Assembly (NCBI GenBank): GCA_029706075.1
Contig: JAINUG010000048.1
Span: forward strand, 248,001 to 312,000
Origin: Aldrovandia affinis
Taxonomy: Eukaryota; Chordata; Actinopteri; Notacanthiformes; Halosauridae
Reading direction: 5' to 3'
Length of the DNA: 64,000 nucleotides
A program made the translations under genes and the position numbers. Under the pieces are notes generated by a model that saw only the letters and a list, made by a program, of their open reading frames with translations, searched no databases and was not told the origin of the DNA. Positions 1-45,500 of the stretch are shown piece after piece (within the stretch, counting starts at the first letter, position 1; the number at the start of each line of letters is the position of its first letter).

Positions 1-627
1 GACACCGATAAACCCTCACATGGACTTGTCATTTGCCTCGCTGTGTTGCCCACCTCAACCACTAGGAGCACAGATCCCCAAATGACTCAACAAGCAATAC
101 AAAGGCCACACCTACTTCCACTACTGCTGTGGGGTCCGACTTTGTAATTCAGCAGCAATATTGTCTTTGCCATTGTCAACTGTAAGATTCACATGCATTC
201 CAGTAGTGAATGTAATGTAATCAATTGAATGCTGTAGATTATTAGCAAATAATCTGACTCCGTCCATACTAGGGATGGGTCAGAGCTTTCCCATTTAGAA
301 TATCTAAAGGGGTGTATATTATTCAAATGCTTCCTCAGATTTGTATTTTTAAAATATTTATTTAAGCTGTTTATTAAACTTCAATTCCCCCCCCCCCCCA
401 TTAATCTGCTGTGTGCAGTCACTACCCAGGGACCGGTAGTGACGTCGGCGGGCAAACCGCCTCCTTTGAGACAGACTCCACCGAGCCATCAACCATGATT
501 CCGATACCCACTGGGAAGCTTTGAAGGAAGGACTGCGATCTTTGAAGGAAAAAGTATTGCATTTTGCAGTAGATCTTCTGCAGCAAAAGGAAATCCTGGT
601 GTTTAAATTGAGTTTTGCCAATTTTTA
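1..627. other. abi2 intron or downstream sequence, no recognised feature
   Basis: I see only AT-rich unique-looking sequence with a short C-run near 390. No abi2 exon is recognisable here. Confidence 0.4.
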
Positions 628-745
628 CAGTTTTGGCATTTAGCAGACGCTCTTATCCAGAGCGACTTACAAGATGTACATATATACATGGTAAGATCAA
701 TCATTGTTTGCACAAAAAATACAGCAATAGACATCAATGTTGATG
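628..745 (-). repeat. L2-type LINE 3' tail fragment
   Basis: The motif GCATTTAGCAGACGCTCTTA followed by TCCAGAGCGACTTACAAG is the same tail found at the ends of the L2 copies at 44.2 kb and 62.6 kb, in the orientation of the minus-strand L2. Confidence 0.75.
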
Positions 746-964
746 ACTTCGTTCTGGGATCAGTTATTTGCGGTGATTGGAAGTTGAACCACATCAGTGC
801 GAACCATGTAACGCTTGCTTCGGAAGGAAAACACTTTGACTGACTACAATCACAGAACTGATAAGTGAAACGAAAGCAAAATAAGTATGGCTGTATCGAA
901 CGTTAGCAGAAGTATGCATCTTTGTTATGTTAATGTTCTATGACAAGGCTGGGCCTATGTTTCT

Positions 965-1210
965 TAATTTTTTTACATTTAATTTAAAAAAATTAGATTT
1001 TGTTTCTGATTTGATCCCATTTTCTCCCAATTTAGTAGCCAATTACACCCGCTATTTTCCAAGTCAATACCCCCTTGTAATGTGAATTCGCTGCCGTAGC
1101 CCTAGGCGCAGCAAACGTTCTGTCGGCTTCCCTCCCCCCTCCCTGGGGCGGACAGCCAATCACCGCCCTCGGTGGCACTCCCGGCCAGAGCCGATTCTGG
1201 CGCGACGGGG
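965..1210 (-). repeat. tRNA-derived SINE with 18-bp target duplication
   Basis: A minus-strand copy of the SINE family seen at 25.57 kb, with the same body (GGCGGACAGCCAATCACCGCC on this strand) and A-rich tail. It is flanked by the direct repeat GGCTGGGCCTATGTTTCT at 947-964 and 1212-1229. Confidence 0.85.
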
Positions 1211-1229
1211 AGGCTGGGCCTATGTTTCT

Positions 1230-3004
1230 GATTCACTTTTTATTTTAATTCATTAAACAATTAAATGTTGATGCTATCGGCGAACAATGTCAAAAAAACC
1301 CTAAAAAACAACAACAACAAAAACGCCTGCTTGTTATTTTACGATGGCCACACTGTTATAATCAATCAAGATGTACAATCGTCTGTGTTTTTTTTTTTTT
1401 TAGAAGAAAGCGGTGCTTTCAACCGTATTGTAGGCTAAACAACTGCAGGTTATTATTTTAGATGCTACACTATGTTATACATATTTTTCAGTATTTAATC
1501 AATTCTCTAAGACATATTTTCAGAGTATTAAAACATGAAAAATTTTACTTTCAGGCATGTTTCTTTTTTAACCATCCTTAAAAGAGCATGTTATGGTGCT
1601 GTGGCGTGTCCAGCTAAAGTCCTCATTCTCAGTGCAATGACATGCCCGGTGGTCTGGAATCAAATCCTAACCATGCCTGAGCTGACTATGGCTAGCAGCC
1701 TTGCAGTACAGTAAATAATTTGCTATACAGTTGTGTGATAAAGTTGAGAAAAGTAAGACAGATGAGTCGTGATTGACGAGACTGCAAGAAACCACTAGGT
1801 GTCTTGGCCGCAGTAGTCCACAGTCCTTTTGTGTGTACAGTGGTGGCACAAGGCACACAGATGCTGTCTGGTGAAAGGCATAGTCCAGCTGCGGGATTTT
1901 CGAGTCATGAGTGGGGACTTCACTGCATTCTTCATTCTTAGTTGGGAGCAGTTGGGGACAGCAGCTGGCAGTCCCTGGAATTCCCAGCTTCCCAGAACTA
2001 CATGGCTCTATACATAAAGGGCCCTGGTACTCAGTGTCTATGGGCTCGTACTCCTATCTCCCCTGATCCAACAAGTCTTGGGTACAAACACACACCAACA
2101 AATGTTGATCCTCTTGGCCCTAGTGCTCACAACACTGCTGTAGGATCTCTCCCTACAGGCAGATCTACAATTATTGGAATTGGTTTTGGAGCATCTTAAA
2201 GGCATAAAATGAAAGGTATACCAAGATTGCTATTTACATCCTTGTTTTCTAGTGCCTATACTGAATGGGTGTAAAGGGGGCTGGATCTGTCAGCTGCTGT
2301 TGTGGACTGGTGCAAATGCACAGCGCAGTAGTATTTTAATGGTCTTAACAATCTACCATGAAAAAGGTGGCTTTAGTGCAAACACAAATTGTGCACAGGT
2401 AACACCAGAACTCTTGATGACTCACCATAACAAAATAGCTGATAATAATGTATTTTCTCTACAACCATGTTTTAAATATTTACGAAGACAAAAAGTGTAT
2501 CTGTAAACATTTGATTTCATATAGAGCACGGCTAACAGGAAATGCTTCATAATCACACATCTGTTGCATCATCGGGTAATTAATGACTCAACTCTCACAG
2601 ATCACTCAATCAGGGGAATGCAGTCCCACATTCCTGGATGCTCAGGAAGTGCAGTGTCACGGAGACGGTCCGCTTGACATTTATTTCACTCTCTATTGAG
2701 GTTACAGATCTACATCCCTGCAGGCTGGACATCCGCCTCTTTGGTATATTCACTTCCATAGGTCCTCTGGCAACCCATCATGAAAATGGGTTAAAGAATG
2801 TTGGGTTACAGAAGCAATTGTGGCTCTCTGGGGTCACGCTTCCATATGCTTTGTTTTGACCAACTACCTATCACACTTGGTAAGATCAGCCTCCAAATTG
2901 AATTCTAATTTTGATGTGACTAAAATGTCAACTGTTTAAAAGGCACCTTGACATCAATGATAGCTCATGATATTGATGGCCAAACATGATAGGTCACACA
3001 ATTT
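1230..3004. other. unclassified intron sequence
   Basis: No exon, RNA gene or known repeat is recognised. Short open frames here have no coding character I can support. Confidence 0.4.
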
Positions 3005-3222
3005 GGCAGCAGTGTAGTGGTTAGGGAACTGGGACTGTAGCGCAAATTTTGCAGGTTCGATTCCCAGGTGGGGTACTGCTGTTGTACTCTTGAGCAAGGT
3101 ACTTAAGCTGAATTGCTTCAGTAAAATATCCAGCTGTATAAATGGATTGCATGTAAAGAAATGTAAACTGTGTAAGTTGCTCTTGAGCATCTGCTAAATG
3201 CCTGTAATGTAATGTAATTTCA
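3005..3222 (+). repeat. UnaSINE1-like tRNA-derived SINE
   Basis: The head has an A box (AGTGTAGTGGTTAGG) and B box (GCAGGTTCGATTCCC), followed by TTGAGCAAGGTACTTAA and an L2-like tail, GCATCTGCTAAATG, ending in TGTAATGTAATG repeats. This is the layout I recall for the eel SINE UnaSINE1, mobilised by an L2-type LINE. Confidence 0.75.
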
Positions 3223-3316
3223 AACTACAGGTTAACATTTTGACTTGACATGGAGGTAGGTATTTCACATCCCATTACAACAGTATTAAACATGTTAAAA
3301 TGTAACTCCATTGTAA

Positions 3317-3490
3317 AACATCACACCAGTAGCTAGGGTACACCCAGGTATATAATATTGCACAGGTACCCAGGGTACAGCCTGGTATATAATATTGCAC
3401 AGGTACCCAGGTACAGCATGGTTTATAATATTGTAGGGATAGCCAGATCATGCCGGGTGTATTACATCACACAGGTAGCTAGGTCTGGCC
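3317..3490. repeat. degenerate minisatellite, about 37-bp unit
   Basis: Units like GCACAGGTACCCAGG plus TATAATATT repeat about four times just downstream of abi2 exon 6 in transcript order. Confidence 0.7.
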
Positions 3491-3497
3491 TGGGTCA

Positions 3498-36325
<32,828 letters not shown>

Positions 36326-37527
36326 CAGGGCCGTCTCAAGGGGTGGGCGGGGCCTGGGGCGAGTCAACCCAGGGCGGGGCCCAGCTGTTACTGCAATGAC
36401 ATCATAGACCTAGTAACTGTTTAGCAACCATTGTTTATAATAGCCAACCCATCGTAGGCTTACATCATAGCTATTATATAGGCTCTGATAACTATGAGCT
36501 AAAGTTTTACAAGCTACGACATCACACAAACCATCCATATATGGCCCTTGAATTAAAATATTTTAATAAGCATAAACAACTCACCAATCTGGCTGACTAG
36601 CTGACTGTCTAGAGTGTGATCTTTCTGTCCTTCATTGCAGCAAACTCAGCAATATGATCCACATCGTTGAGGGTCTTTCTCGATAGAGAGCATTGCAAGT
36701 CCACATAGCCGCTCCTGCTCATGACTGTGCAAATAATTCTTTATTATTTTTAATTTGGAAAAGCTTTGTTCTCCTGAAGCCACTGTTACTGGAATAGTCA
36801 ATAAAATCCGATATGCGACTTCAGTGTTTGGGAACGTACCTTCAATTGACTTCAGAAATTGAAGGGCTTGAAGTGCAGTGTTGGTTCCTTGAGGGATCAT
36901 CTCTCGCAATACTCTGAGCTCGGAGAAGAGGTCGGGGCCGTCAATGTAGTGAGATTCTCCATCAGACTAAGCGATCCATACACTGCCTTCTCAGGTCACC
37001 TTCCATCATTTCACCCAGTTTGGTCACATCAGATAGGAACCCAAATTTAACTACGAAACCTTGCATTTGTTCAAATCTCGAGGCTAGTGACACGAGAGCC
37101 TTATCCGCGATTACGAGAAAATATTGTTTCAAAAATCTTCTCAGGGGAATTCTGCCAATGCCAATGAGCAGAATGAATTTGTTTCGGTCTCTGCTGTTTG
37201 AGCTTGCCATTTTGCCGCCCGACAAGCTAATTAGAATAACGTAGCTACAGGCTAAATGCACGTATGCAGCATAGGGACGGAAACTTGCCAAAACGCCATT
37301 TAGGCTATATCAATGTATTTGCATGTCTGTGTGTGCATGTCTGTGTGTGCGTCACAAACATAGCCTATATATTAAATACATATTGTTTTAAATAATAATA
37401 ATTATGTTTTTAATTACGAAATTATTATTATTTAAAGTAATTTTTCCCCTCTCACCCCAGGGCCCCTTGAAGGGTGGGGCCTGGGGCGGTCGCACCGGTT
37501 GCCCCCCCAAAAAAAAAGACGGCCCTG
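36326..37527 (-). mobile_element. hAT transposon, 1.2 kb internally deleted copy
   Basis: Perfect 8-bp target duplication CCTATAGC at 36318-36325 and 37528-37535. Termini are CAGGGCCGTCTCAAGGGGTG and, at the right, AAGACGGCCCTG. The minus strand keeps the hAT C-terminal dimerisation domain (NTEVAYRILLTIPVTVASGE, QSFSKLKIIKNYLHS, LCGLAMLSIE) and an upstream fragment. Most of the transposase is gone. Confidence 0.92.
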
Positions 37528-37535
37528 CCTATAGC

Positions 37536-37959
37536 CTACTCCCAATTAGTAAATAAATAAACCATGAACGAAAGAGGCTATTGCCCAACGGAGACATTGC
37601 AATATTTTTTAAGGCAGAGTCACAAACTTGGTCTGGTGTCAACTCGAGAAATTAAGCAGCATCATTATATTCCTTTATTCAAACATAATGAATGTATCAT
37701 AACTTTGTTGATAATTCTAGAGGCAACATTGTTTTAACATTGGTACAGACAGCTTGGGGAACAATGTAGGATATGATGCAGGAAACCAACACAATGCAAG
37801 TCACACCTTAAGTTAGCCAACATAAATACCTAGGTGGCACATAATAGGCCAAATTTATTAATGGACGTTTTAATCCATGTGAATGATCACTTGGTACTAT
37901 GTAGCCTACTTATAAAGGTTGTCCTTTCAAGTATTTGTTTGTGATTTTTTTAATTTGGA
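37536..37959. other. intergenic, unclassified
   Basis: Nothing recognised. Confidence 0.4.
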
Positions 37960-37972
37960 GATTTTCCTTCTG

Positions 37973-38338
37973 GGCGGCACGGTGGTGCAGTGGATAGCGC
38001 TGTCGCCTCACAGCAAGAAGGTCTCGGGTTTGAATCCAGGCCGGGGGCCTTTCTGTGCGGAGTTTGCATGTTCTCCCCGTGTCCGCGTGGGTTTCCTCCG
38101 GGTACTCCGGTTTCCTCCCACAGTCCAAAGACATGCACGTTAGGCTAATTGGAGAGTCTAAATTGCCCGTAGGTATGAGTGTGTGAGTGAATGGTGTGTG
38201 TGCCCTGTGATGGATTGGCGACCTGTCCAGGGTGTATTCCTGCCTCTCGCCCGGAACGCATGCTGGGATAGGCTCCAGCACCCCCCCGCGACCCTGACCA
38301 GGAATAAGCGGCTTAGATAATGGATGGATGGATGGATG
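37973..38338 (+). repeat. tRNA-derived SINE with 13-bp target duplication
   Basis: Flanked by GATTTTCCTTCTG at 37960-37972 and 38339-38351. The head carries GGTGGTGCAGTGGATAGCGC and GGGTTTGAATCC; the body has GTTTGCATGTTCTCCCCGTG and TCCTCCCACAGTCCAAAGAC; it ends in TGGATGGATGGATGGA. This is a SINE layout common in teleosts. Confidence 0.92.
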
Positions 38339-38351
38339 GATTTTCCTTCTG

Positions 38352-39824
38352 ATCTGAGAAATTAACTGTGAAAGGGGCTAAAGGAAGTTCGTAACCGTCC
38401 CGGAAATGTGTAGAGTGTCATGGTGGATAGCTTTCAGCAAAAATCCCATGTAGTAAACTGAATGTACTCTTAGAAGGCTACTACAACCTGTTTTTTAACC
38501 AAAGGCTTAGTTGATTTTGAACATAAACCTAAAAGGAGATTCTCTCCAGGAACGGAATCTGAAAATGTAGAAAGATGTTGTAATTAATTTCCTATTTTAG
38601 GTCATAAGAATTCCTTATTCTATAACACAATGGAAAAAACAAACTGCACTCAATGGACTACTTAAGGTTTACCCAAACCAAAGGAGGAAAATAACTGATT
38701 GGTAATATAAAATGTTTGATCCAAGAGAAAATAACTTCATAACTTTGGCTGATTCCTTTTCTTCTTTTCCTTTGTTTTTCTTTGTTTGACAAATTGCAAA
38801 TTGTTAGCCTATTTAAAGTGCAAGACAAACATTGCATTTTATTAAGGAATTTGTTATGCCAACATCTGTTTTATGACTTTATGTTCTTAAAACCAATACA
38901 AATAATACAAATAAAATGAAAGTTGGATGAATGAATAACTGGGAAATGTATAAGATTAAACTATTCATGAAGGTACATAGCCCTACATAATGCTTGCATT
39001 TATTTTCATGATGGAAAGACGGGGTATCATATAATAGGACTGTTTTGGTTCAAGTGTGTGTGCTTATGAATGCAAGGGAGCATGTATGTGTATGATGTGT
39101 GCGGAAATGTGTGGAAATGCAGATGGGTGTGTGTGGGTGGAAGTGTGAGTCTGGACCTATAAATGCACGGGTAAATTTGTATGCATGTGTATATGTGTGT
39201 GGGGGTGCGCTTAGGAGCGCATGAGCCAATGTTGATATGCGAGTGAAAATAGATGTGTGATTGAGATTGTGTGTACGGAGATATGTATGGTTATAAAATA
39301 ATAGAGGAATGGACACATATGGATGCGTTCTATGTCTGAGTGAGGGTGGGTTGGGTGCAGATATAACTGACATAAAGATATAACTGATATATTGGGGGGG
39401 GACTGGGGAATGGAGTCATTCAGACTAATCCATGTGTTGTACCATCCTGCTGTTTACACACATGGAAACGATCAACAACATCATAGACCTTAAGATCCAT
39501 GCAATCACACCAGTATGGAAGGCTGACAGACACTACCAATGGAGAACAGTAGCACAAATTGGAGTCAAACACTTGCACTTAATTTACTGTAATCTATTTA
39601 TTGTAGATTCTTCTTTTCTTTTTTTTCTTTTTTTCCCAAAGTTAAATGTATTGAATGTTTGGGGTCATTTTTAGAACCTATTAGAGCAGTTGGAGAAAAA
39701 GGTCAATTACGCAGAACAATAAACCTTTTCAAATCTGCTTTGCAAATACTAGGAATGCAATGAAGTGTCTGGAGGGAACAGTTCCTGATCGTGGTATAGA
39801 ACATACATCACTAATAAAACAGTA
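38352..39824. other. intergenic, unclassified
   Basis: AT-rich, with a GT-rich imperfect stretch at 39.05-39.33 kb. No gene recognised. Confidence 0.4.
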
Positions 39825-39975
39825 ATGAGTGAAATTAAAATAACTCTTAATGTGAATGGTCTCAATAATCCAATTAACAGGAAGAAAGTAATATGGGAAC
39901 TTAAAAAAGATGAAGGAGATATTATCTTTCTACAAGAAACACATTTAGTCAATAAAGAACATGAAACTGGAACTG
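39825..39975 (+). pseudogene. L1-type LINE endonuclease N-terminal fragment
   Basis: Reads KITLNVNGLNNPINRKKVIW, ELKKDEGDIIFLQETH, the first two motifs of the apurinic endonuclease of L1-like LINEs. The downstream part is lost. Further L1-like scraps may extend to about 40.6 kb. Confidence 0.75.
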
Positions 39976-40805
39976 GAAAAGCATTACTTCTGCACGTGTT
40001 CTCATCTTATAACTCTGCTGGGAGAGGGATACAACGATTTTATCAATTGTTAGAAACAAGATTCCAGAAAACCTGCATTCACTATTAAAACATGATTAAG
40101 GTGAATGACTTACTGTAAAATACTCTGTAGTCTAAATTATTTCAAAGTGACCAAAATGAAGACGAAATTGAGGTAAAGTCAAATTTGAAGAAGAGGTAAC
40201 AAATACTATAACAAAACTTGGGAAACATACTGTGCCAAGACAACCATCTCCTCCTACTGGTGGGAGTATGCATGGAAAATCTCAAGTATTTTTTGACCCA
40301 ACTAATACAATTTAAATTCAATCTATAACAATATACAGTATATTCAAATCTACAGTATAACAAAGTAATAACATCTGAATATTGGTCAAAATTGTGGAGA
40401 AAAAGTTGCACATCACCCATATTGTCTTTACCTGTGACTCCATTAAAACATATTGGAACAAAATCTTTGGGGACCAAGGCCACTGTCCCTCCAAGCACAA
40501 CATATTCTCTTTGGCTCATCACCAACAGAAATCAAAACTGAAAGTGATCAATATCTGTACAGAATACTGTGCATCACTGCTTTGAAACAAATGACAAGAA
40601 ATTGACATGCACGCCACGAAGAACAAATGTCTCATTTTCACCTCCCAGGACATTTAATCAGTCAGATGAACTAATTATTTTTCTGTAAAGTGTTAATATT
40701 TCGATGATTCCGTTAGAAAGAGGTTACTCTTTTTATTGATCCAATCATACATTGGCAGGTGAAATCAGTGGGGTCCTAATTGTTGAAAGTGTTTACACCT
40801 GAAAC

Positions 40806-41990
40806 CAGGGGCGGCGCCAGAAGAGTTTGGTTGGGGGTGCTAAGGGGGTGCTTTATGGTTGTGAGGGGGTGCTCATGAAATTTAGACACCCGTGCAGGTC
40901 ACGGGCGTGCAGACCACGACTATGAAGGCTACATTATTACGCATAATGTTTAAATCATCTAGTCAGATATTACAGCACGGCTACTACAACAAACATGCTA
41001 TGCATTGATTTAGGTTATGTACTGCCATCTCACGCACTCAAAAATGAATACAATGATCCAGACCCTCAATACCAATAGCCAGGAAAACATTGCCACAACA
41101 TGACAGATAAACACTGCTTAGACCATCTCACTCATTGCAAAATCAACGGGAGCTTGTGTTGGCTCGATTTATTTTTTATTTTTAGGAAAAGCCCGGAAAA
41201 AAATTGTACAGCACTGCACTGATTCAAAGAACTCTGCCGCCGGTTGTATGTTTTTAACGCAGTCCACCAAAACAAGATTTACATGATGAGCGTCGCAATG
41301 GACATACAGTGCCTGTGGGACATCTTTTCTGAATTTATCTGCTACACCGTTATGATGGCCTGACATAACGGCTGCGCTGTCATAGCATTGAGCAACGCAC
41401 GTACTGTGGTCAATGTTGCATTTATTAGTGTCAGTTTGATTGTTTTTAAAAGCGAATCAGCGTCTAATCCATCGGCTGGAGTGAAATGTAGGAATTCAGT
41501 GCAACATCATTGTGCAAATAGCGTGCCACCACAGACAGCTGTTCTTTTTTGCTGACGTCCTTACTTTTGTCGATTATGTTGACTTTACCCTAAAATTTAG
41601 TTTTTTTCTAGCCTGAATATTAGACTGAATTTCGTGAAGGCAACGTTGGTATTACAAGTACATTGCGGTGACGTCACCCGGCTCGTCATGTTGGTATAGC
41701 AACTACATTACAAGAATTCCGATGACGTCACCCGGACACATTTTGGCAACCGGACACTATTTGGCATGACAGCGCCACCACTGCCTGAAACTAAAGCGTT
41801 TGTGGAAAATGAAGAGTTAAATGGCAATGAGCTAAACCTGCCTTGTGTTGAAATATGTTTAAGTAAATAATTATGGTAGAACTTAAACATGTTTTCAACA
41901 ACCTTAATTGATCAAGAGATTGGCTGTAACAAAAACCTGCATACTGTGGGCCCCGAGTCTGGGAACCACTGCCGTAGTCCATTCTTATGT
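40806..41990 (-). pseudogene. hAT transposase fragments with terminal-like sequence
   Basis: The stretch begins CAGGGGCGGCGCCAG, a hAT-like end. The minus strand at about 41.16-41.60 kb encodes IDKSKDVSKKEQLSVVARYL, CVAQCYDSAAVMSGHHNGVA and CDAHHVNLVLVDCVKNIQPA, as in ZMYM1-type hAT proteins, with frame breaks. A second hAT-like end (GGCCCCGAGTCTGGGAACCA) lies near 41.95 kb. Confidence 0.65.
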
Positions 41991-42513
41991 GTTAAAGGTT
42001 AAATTATTTTCCCCGATTAATTACATTAGCATCTTCACATAAACCTGGCATGGCTTAATTCAATCTTTTGAGAGGACAGGTATTTGTGGGGACGTTCAAA
42101 CGCTAAACAAGAACTACTGAACGAGGCAAAACTAAGAGCTGTTCGTTGAAGTTGAAGCCTGGATGAGCGCTGACTATGGGCAAAATTATCATTTCAAAAC
42201 GACATTTGATGCTCATTAAATATCATTAATGCTTAATGCAGTAAAGTAACAGAAATCTACTGCATAACGTAACAAAGATAGTCCAAACTTTTCGAGCTCT
42301 GGTTGTTCTAACTGCATTGTCGGTATGGGATAAGTAACGTTACCCAAGTACCACGCGACCAGTGGTTGCTGCTGTGATGCTTTTCCTGCGGAAATCCCTC
42401 CTCGTTTTCAATTAGGTCAGTCAATGTTTTGTGGGGGTCTGTCGGTCCATGAAGAGTCGAAATAGAGTTATTGTGAGAAAAACGTGTTTGTTGGCTTACA
42501 TCGGACGTGAAGC
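41991..42513 (+). promoter_or_regulatory. sumo1: sumo1 upstream region and 5' UTR
   Basis: This stretch directly precedes the sumo1 start and must hold its 5' UTR and core promoter. No clear TATA box; I cannot place the transcription start. Confidence 0.4.
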
Positions 42514-42525
42514 ATGTCGGATACA
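42514..42525 (+). CDS. sumo1: sumo1 coding exon 1
   Basis: Twelve coding bases (MSDT) precede the donor GTAAGT. A very short first coding exon is the usual SUMO1 layout. Confidence 0.95.
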
Positions 42526-45500
42526 GTAAGTTAGAGCTGTATGTAAACAGTTAAACGAGACAGACAACGACGTAGCGTTTTTATGTAGTACCTAACGAAA
42601 TAGCCAGCTAGCTAGTTTGCTAACAAATAAAAGCCAGATCGAGGAAATCCAATCTAACTGTATTAGCCAGTGCTAGCTAGACTGGGGGGTGCAAGATCTC
42701 GAGTTTAGTGTTAACGTTACTGTGCCATTTTTAAAAAATATTTCTAACCGTCTGTTTGAAGCTATTGAGTTGGTATACATACCGTGTTTGGCCTGAACAT
42801 TGTCAACAAACTGGAGATGAACGTCGTTAGCCGACGTTACCTAGCTAGCGCGATCTAATTCATCATAACGTCTACTAACTAGGCAACTAGGTGTTAGGGA
42901 GTTTGCACAGTCAAGCGTGGCTAGTTTCGCACGCCAATAGCATGGCTAATCTTCTTTATGTGCGTTTAAATGAAACCATACACAACACATGATTACCGTA
43001 ACATAATCATGTTTTCGCGCATAACATTTTGAGCTGGGATAGTTTGACTGCCGTTTTCAGAAGTGGTGATAGCTTAACCGCGGTTATTCCAAGGGGGATG
43101 TCTTTTGAGCCGAGATGTGTAATTGGTAATAGCTGAATATGGTCTCAGTTTTTGAATTATTTGTATTATTTCGCGATTCAGTTGCTAGCAACATATTTCA
43201 GAAGTTACGGGTCTAACTATTATGGAACTATTATATTGTAATGAAGGCAACGGTTAGCTATTATTACATGTGATCTGTTATGTAAGACAGATATATGTGT
43301 CCCTGTTGTGGCGGACGGTTCTGTTATTACGGTGGTTTTCCTTTTCCAAGTCTAATACAATATTGCTGTCTTAAATTATTATAGGAGACAAAGCCCTCAA
43401 GTCAGGATGCAGGAGACAAAAAGGACGGGGAGTACATCAAGCTTAAAGTTATCGGCCAGGTAAGGGGAGGTTATCCATCTGGACATGGTCAATTAAAGGA
43501 TTCCGTTTGGGTATATGATATAGGACACGTATAGTACTTTGGTGGTAAAATGGCACGAATAGGTTGATTTGGGTCCTTGTAGCGCTAATCAGGTCGATTT
43601 TCATCCCCAGACGCTGAGATTGGAAAATGTAAAATTGGTTTCCATTTTTTTGCTCTCCATAATGGAAATCTTGGATTTTTTGAGAATTTTTTTTCTGATT
43701 TTACTTCTGTTGAAGTTAGAAGTTGAGTGAAAATCAGTGATTTTTAATCAGGGCATCTGGTTTTCAGTTTTTAAAATGTTCTGTGTTTGTTCATTTATTA
43801 AATATTTTAATGAGAACCCCATTTCAGCTTTTAATGGATGCTTCTGGTTTAAAATAAATGATGTACGATTAAAAATTGGGTTTTTCATCAGTGGATAACA
43901 TGGATACGAATCTTGCATTTCAACCTGAGATTGCGGATGAGATATTATCTTCTGTTATTATTATTATAAGTTTAAAGTAGGGGATAGTTGAACAATGGTT
44001 GACAATGCACAAAATACTTTTCTGTTTGTACTGCTAGTAGGGGTCTCTTTACTAATTGAAAAAAATTAATATTAACAAATGATTTATTTTAAGAACACAA
44101 GAACTCCATGATGAGAACGGGCTCATCTAGGCTTATTTCCTAGTCTAAAGAATACATTTTACATTACATTTACATTTTAAGCATTTAGCAGACGCTCTTA
44201 TCCAGAGCGACTTACAAGATGTGCATTAATACAAGGTAAGAAGAATCATAGTTAGCGCACAAGATCAGTGCAGTAAAACAGCAATAGACATCATTGCAGG
44301 CGTCTGCGTATCATACCTGTAACACTGGGAAAGAAAAGGTTAGTGGGGTTTTTTATTTTTTTATTTTTTATTTTTAATGGTGTAGAACAAGTAAACTGGT
44401 GACGACAGATTGACTAGATCAGGGGTGTCAAACTCAATCCATCGTGGGCCGAGTGTATGCAGGTTTTTGTTGCAACCAGTGCACAACACCAGGTGATTTC
44501 AATGAGTTCCCCTCCTTGGTTGAAGAAGGAAGCTAATTAGTGAAATCACCTGGTGTAGTGCACTGGTTGCAACAAAAACCTGCATACACTCGGCCCATGA
44601 TGGAATGAGTTTGACACCCCTGGACTAGATGGACAGTGTTCAGTGGTAGTGGAGTCTGAAGGGGTGGGTTTTGAGTCTCTTGCGGAAGATTGGAAGTGAT
44701 TCCGCAGTCCTGACCGATTGCGGGAGGTCGTTCCACCAGGGAGGGACCAGGACAGAGAAGAGGCGAGACCGCGAGGAGCGGCTGCCAGGCGCCCGGAGGG
44801 ATGGGGCAGTCAGTTTGCCAGCGGAGGCGGAGCGGAGGGGTCTGGGCGGGGTGTAGGGAGTGATGAGTGACTGGAGGTATGGGGGAGCAGTACCTCTGGC
44901 CGCTTGAAAAGCAAGCACCAGTGACTTGAATCTGATGCGTGCTGCGATGTGGAGCCAGTGCAGAGAGGAGAGTAGAGGGGTGACGTGGGTTAACTTCGGC
45001 TGGTTGAACACCAGGCGAGCGGCAGCGTTCTGGACTAGTTGCAGTGGCTTGATGGCACAGGCCGGAAGGCCTGCCAGCAAGGAATTGCAGTAGTCCAGAC
45101 GTGAGATCACTAGGGCCTGGACCAGGAGTTGAGTGGCCTCTTGGGTGAGGAACGGTCGGATCCTCCGGATGTTGTGGAGGGAGAAACGGCAGGTCCGAGT
45201 GATCACTGCAATATGGCTCGAGAAGCACAGCTGGTTGTCCAGGGTTACCCCAAGACTCCTGGCAGACTGGGACGGAGACACTATGGAGCCTTCCACGGTG
45301 ATTGACGCATCAATCATCGGGGAGCCCTTCACTGGGAGGAAGAGCAGCTCTGTCTTCCCCAGGTTCAGCTTGAGGTGGTGGGTGGACATCCATGCGGAGA
45401 TGTCAGCCAGGCATGCAGAGATCCGTGCCAGGACCTGGGTATCAGATGGAGAGAAGGAGAGAAACAGTTGAGTGTCATCAGCATAACAGTGATAGGAAAA

